Shown piece by piece: positions 56,863 through 57,541 of a stretch of 57,541 nucleotides of DNA. This stretch comes from Cudoniella acicularis (lineage: Eukaryota > Ascomycota > Leotiomycetes > Helotiales > Helotiaceae). Each line of letters opens with the position of its first letter. The first letter of the stretch is position 1. The stretch covers positions 1 to 57,541 of the forward strand of contig JAAMPI010000163.1 of the NCBI GenBank assembly GCA_013054445.1, written 5' to 3'. Both the position numbers and the translations under genes were made by a program. The notes under the pieces were generated by a model. It did no database searches. It was not told the origin of the DNA and saw only the letters and a list, made by a program, of their open reading frames with translations.

Positions 56863-57430
56863 CTATCTCCACATAACCCATCCCCCAAAAACCACCAAAA
56901 TAGCACCCACCCCCGGTAGAACCCTTATCGCCTTCTTAAAAAGTACAAATCTCATAACCATCCTTACAATATTCGCAGTTTCTTTCCCCTCGTTGATTTT
57001 CGGAAATGGGGTATCCGGCACCTCCTTCCCAAGAAACGCACAAAGAGGTACTCACCTTTCTTCCACCCTAAACTCCAAAACCTCCCTCTCTCACCCTCCC
57101 CACCTCATCAACATCTTCACCCTCTCATTATGCTCCTCAAATCCTTCCCTCAGCTTTGTGCGATTTTGCCAGTCTCCGTTTGTCAACAGCATCAACGTGA
57201 CAACAAGTTTTTGAAAAGCTCCCCATTCGTTAGTCTCAAGATACACGATGGGGTTATAGGAGAGAATGTTGAGAACTTCATGATTACATGACTCCATGGA
57301 TGATACCTATTTATCTGGGTCCCGCGTTGTGAGGATTACTTTTGCGTGGGGGTAGGCTTTGATAAGTTCTGGCGCAAAATTGGCGCTGGGGTAGTTGGTT
57401 ACTGCCTTTATTGTTCAGTTATTTATTAGT
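56863..57430 (-). pseudogene. P-loop sulfotransferase-family protein, nonsense-mutated 3' part
   Basis: One minus-strand frame reads AVTNYPSANFAPELIKAYPH, AKVILTTRDPDK-stop, SSMESCNHEVLNIL, then REGFEEHNERVKMLMRWGG-stop-EREVLEFRVEE-stop-VPLCAFLGKEVPD, TPFPKINEGKET and a C-terminal hydrophobic helix to TAG 56863-56865. This matches the fungal sulfotransferase-like family (DYPA..F..EL..AYP.AKVILT.RD.D.W and PLC.FLG...P...FP..N). The stops are TAG just before 57304, TGA at 57091-57093 and a further TGA before VPLC. Two of them fall where the family has Trp (TGG). The P-loop start lies beyond the recognisable part or the window edge. Confidence 0.7.
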
Positions 57431-57541
57431 TTGCTTGCGTCTTTTCATTTTATGTAATTTGTGCTTTATTTTCTGAGGAGGGGGGGGTTTAAAAGGGGGG
57501 TTGTAAGGACAAGTACATTTCGTTGCTGTGCGTGAGAGGCC

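Noticed and set aside
680..57430. UAG/UAA reassigned to glutamine
   Set aside because: In-frame TAG and TAA at would-be Gln positions invite this idea, but intact genes here end normally with TAA, TAG or TGA, broken genes also carry frameshifts, and no fungus with such a code is known to me. RIP explains the pattern.
1..57541. tRNA, rRNA genes and CRISPR arrays
   Set aside because: I scanned for B-box-like GGTTCGAATC words and regularly spaced repeats and found none with a matching cloverleaf or array; a covariance-model scan could still find a tRNA I missed.

Overview
The window looks like a chromosome piece from a filamentous ascomycete, most likely a Helotiales-type leotiomycete. The grounds are short GT-AG introns of about 45-75 bases, HET-domain proteins, a Clr5-ankyrin protein, a NuA4 Vid21 subunit, LaeA-like methyltransferases and a DUF3433 membrane protein. 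All assignments come from motifs read by eye; none was checked against a database.

Two kinds of DNA alternate. A compact core block at 41.2-50.4 kb holds the spliceosomal Spp2 homologue, the chromatin factor Vid21/Eaf1 (four exons, 1546 residues) and an alpha/beta-hydrolase fold-3 enzyme. Accessory DNA lies on both sides. On the left (0.7-40.1 kb) intact genes stand among wrecks. Intact or nearly intact are an HET protein with an acidic tail, a GPI-type Cys-rich wall protein, a small alpha/beta hydrolase, a BTB protein, an M20 amidohydrolase with an unresolved 5' end, and a second HET protein also with an unresolved start. Broken are an ankyrin/ubiquitin-like family gene, two methyltransferases, a small membrane protein, two kinase-like remnants, a DUF3433 protein, a kinase-Sel1-ankyrin protein, a Clr5-ankyrin protein, a zinc-cluster regulator and an alcohol dehydrogenase. 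On the right (50.7-57.5 kb) are a polyketide synthase carrier-domain fragment, a six-exon 909-residue SesB-like hydrolase with a long coiled-coil tail, and a sulfotransferase remnant at the edge.

The broken genes share a pattern. Their reading frames continue through TAG or TAA codons that sit where CAG or CAA would restore the protein, or through TAG or TGA where TGG would. CpA-to-TpA change, the signature of repeat-induced point mutation (RIP), explains this. Several very AT-rich pockets fit the same reading. The broken families are ones that are usually multicopy in fungi.

HET, SesB-type, kinase, Clr5-ankyrin and BTB genes together suggest a region for nonself recognition or programmed cell death that is turning over. 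The most novel candidates are the SesB-like hydrolase with its Asn-rich stretch and coiled-coil tail, and a Ste50-type RA domain directly downstream of the Clr5-ankyrin gene that one GT-AG intron could join in frame.
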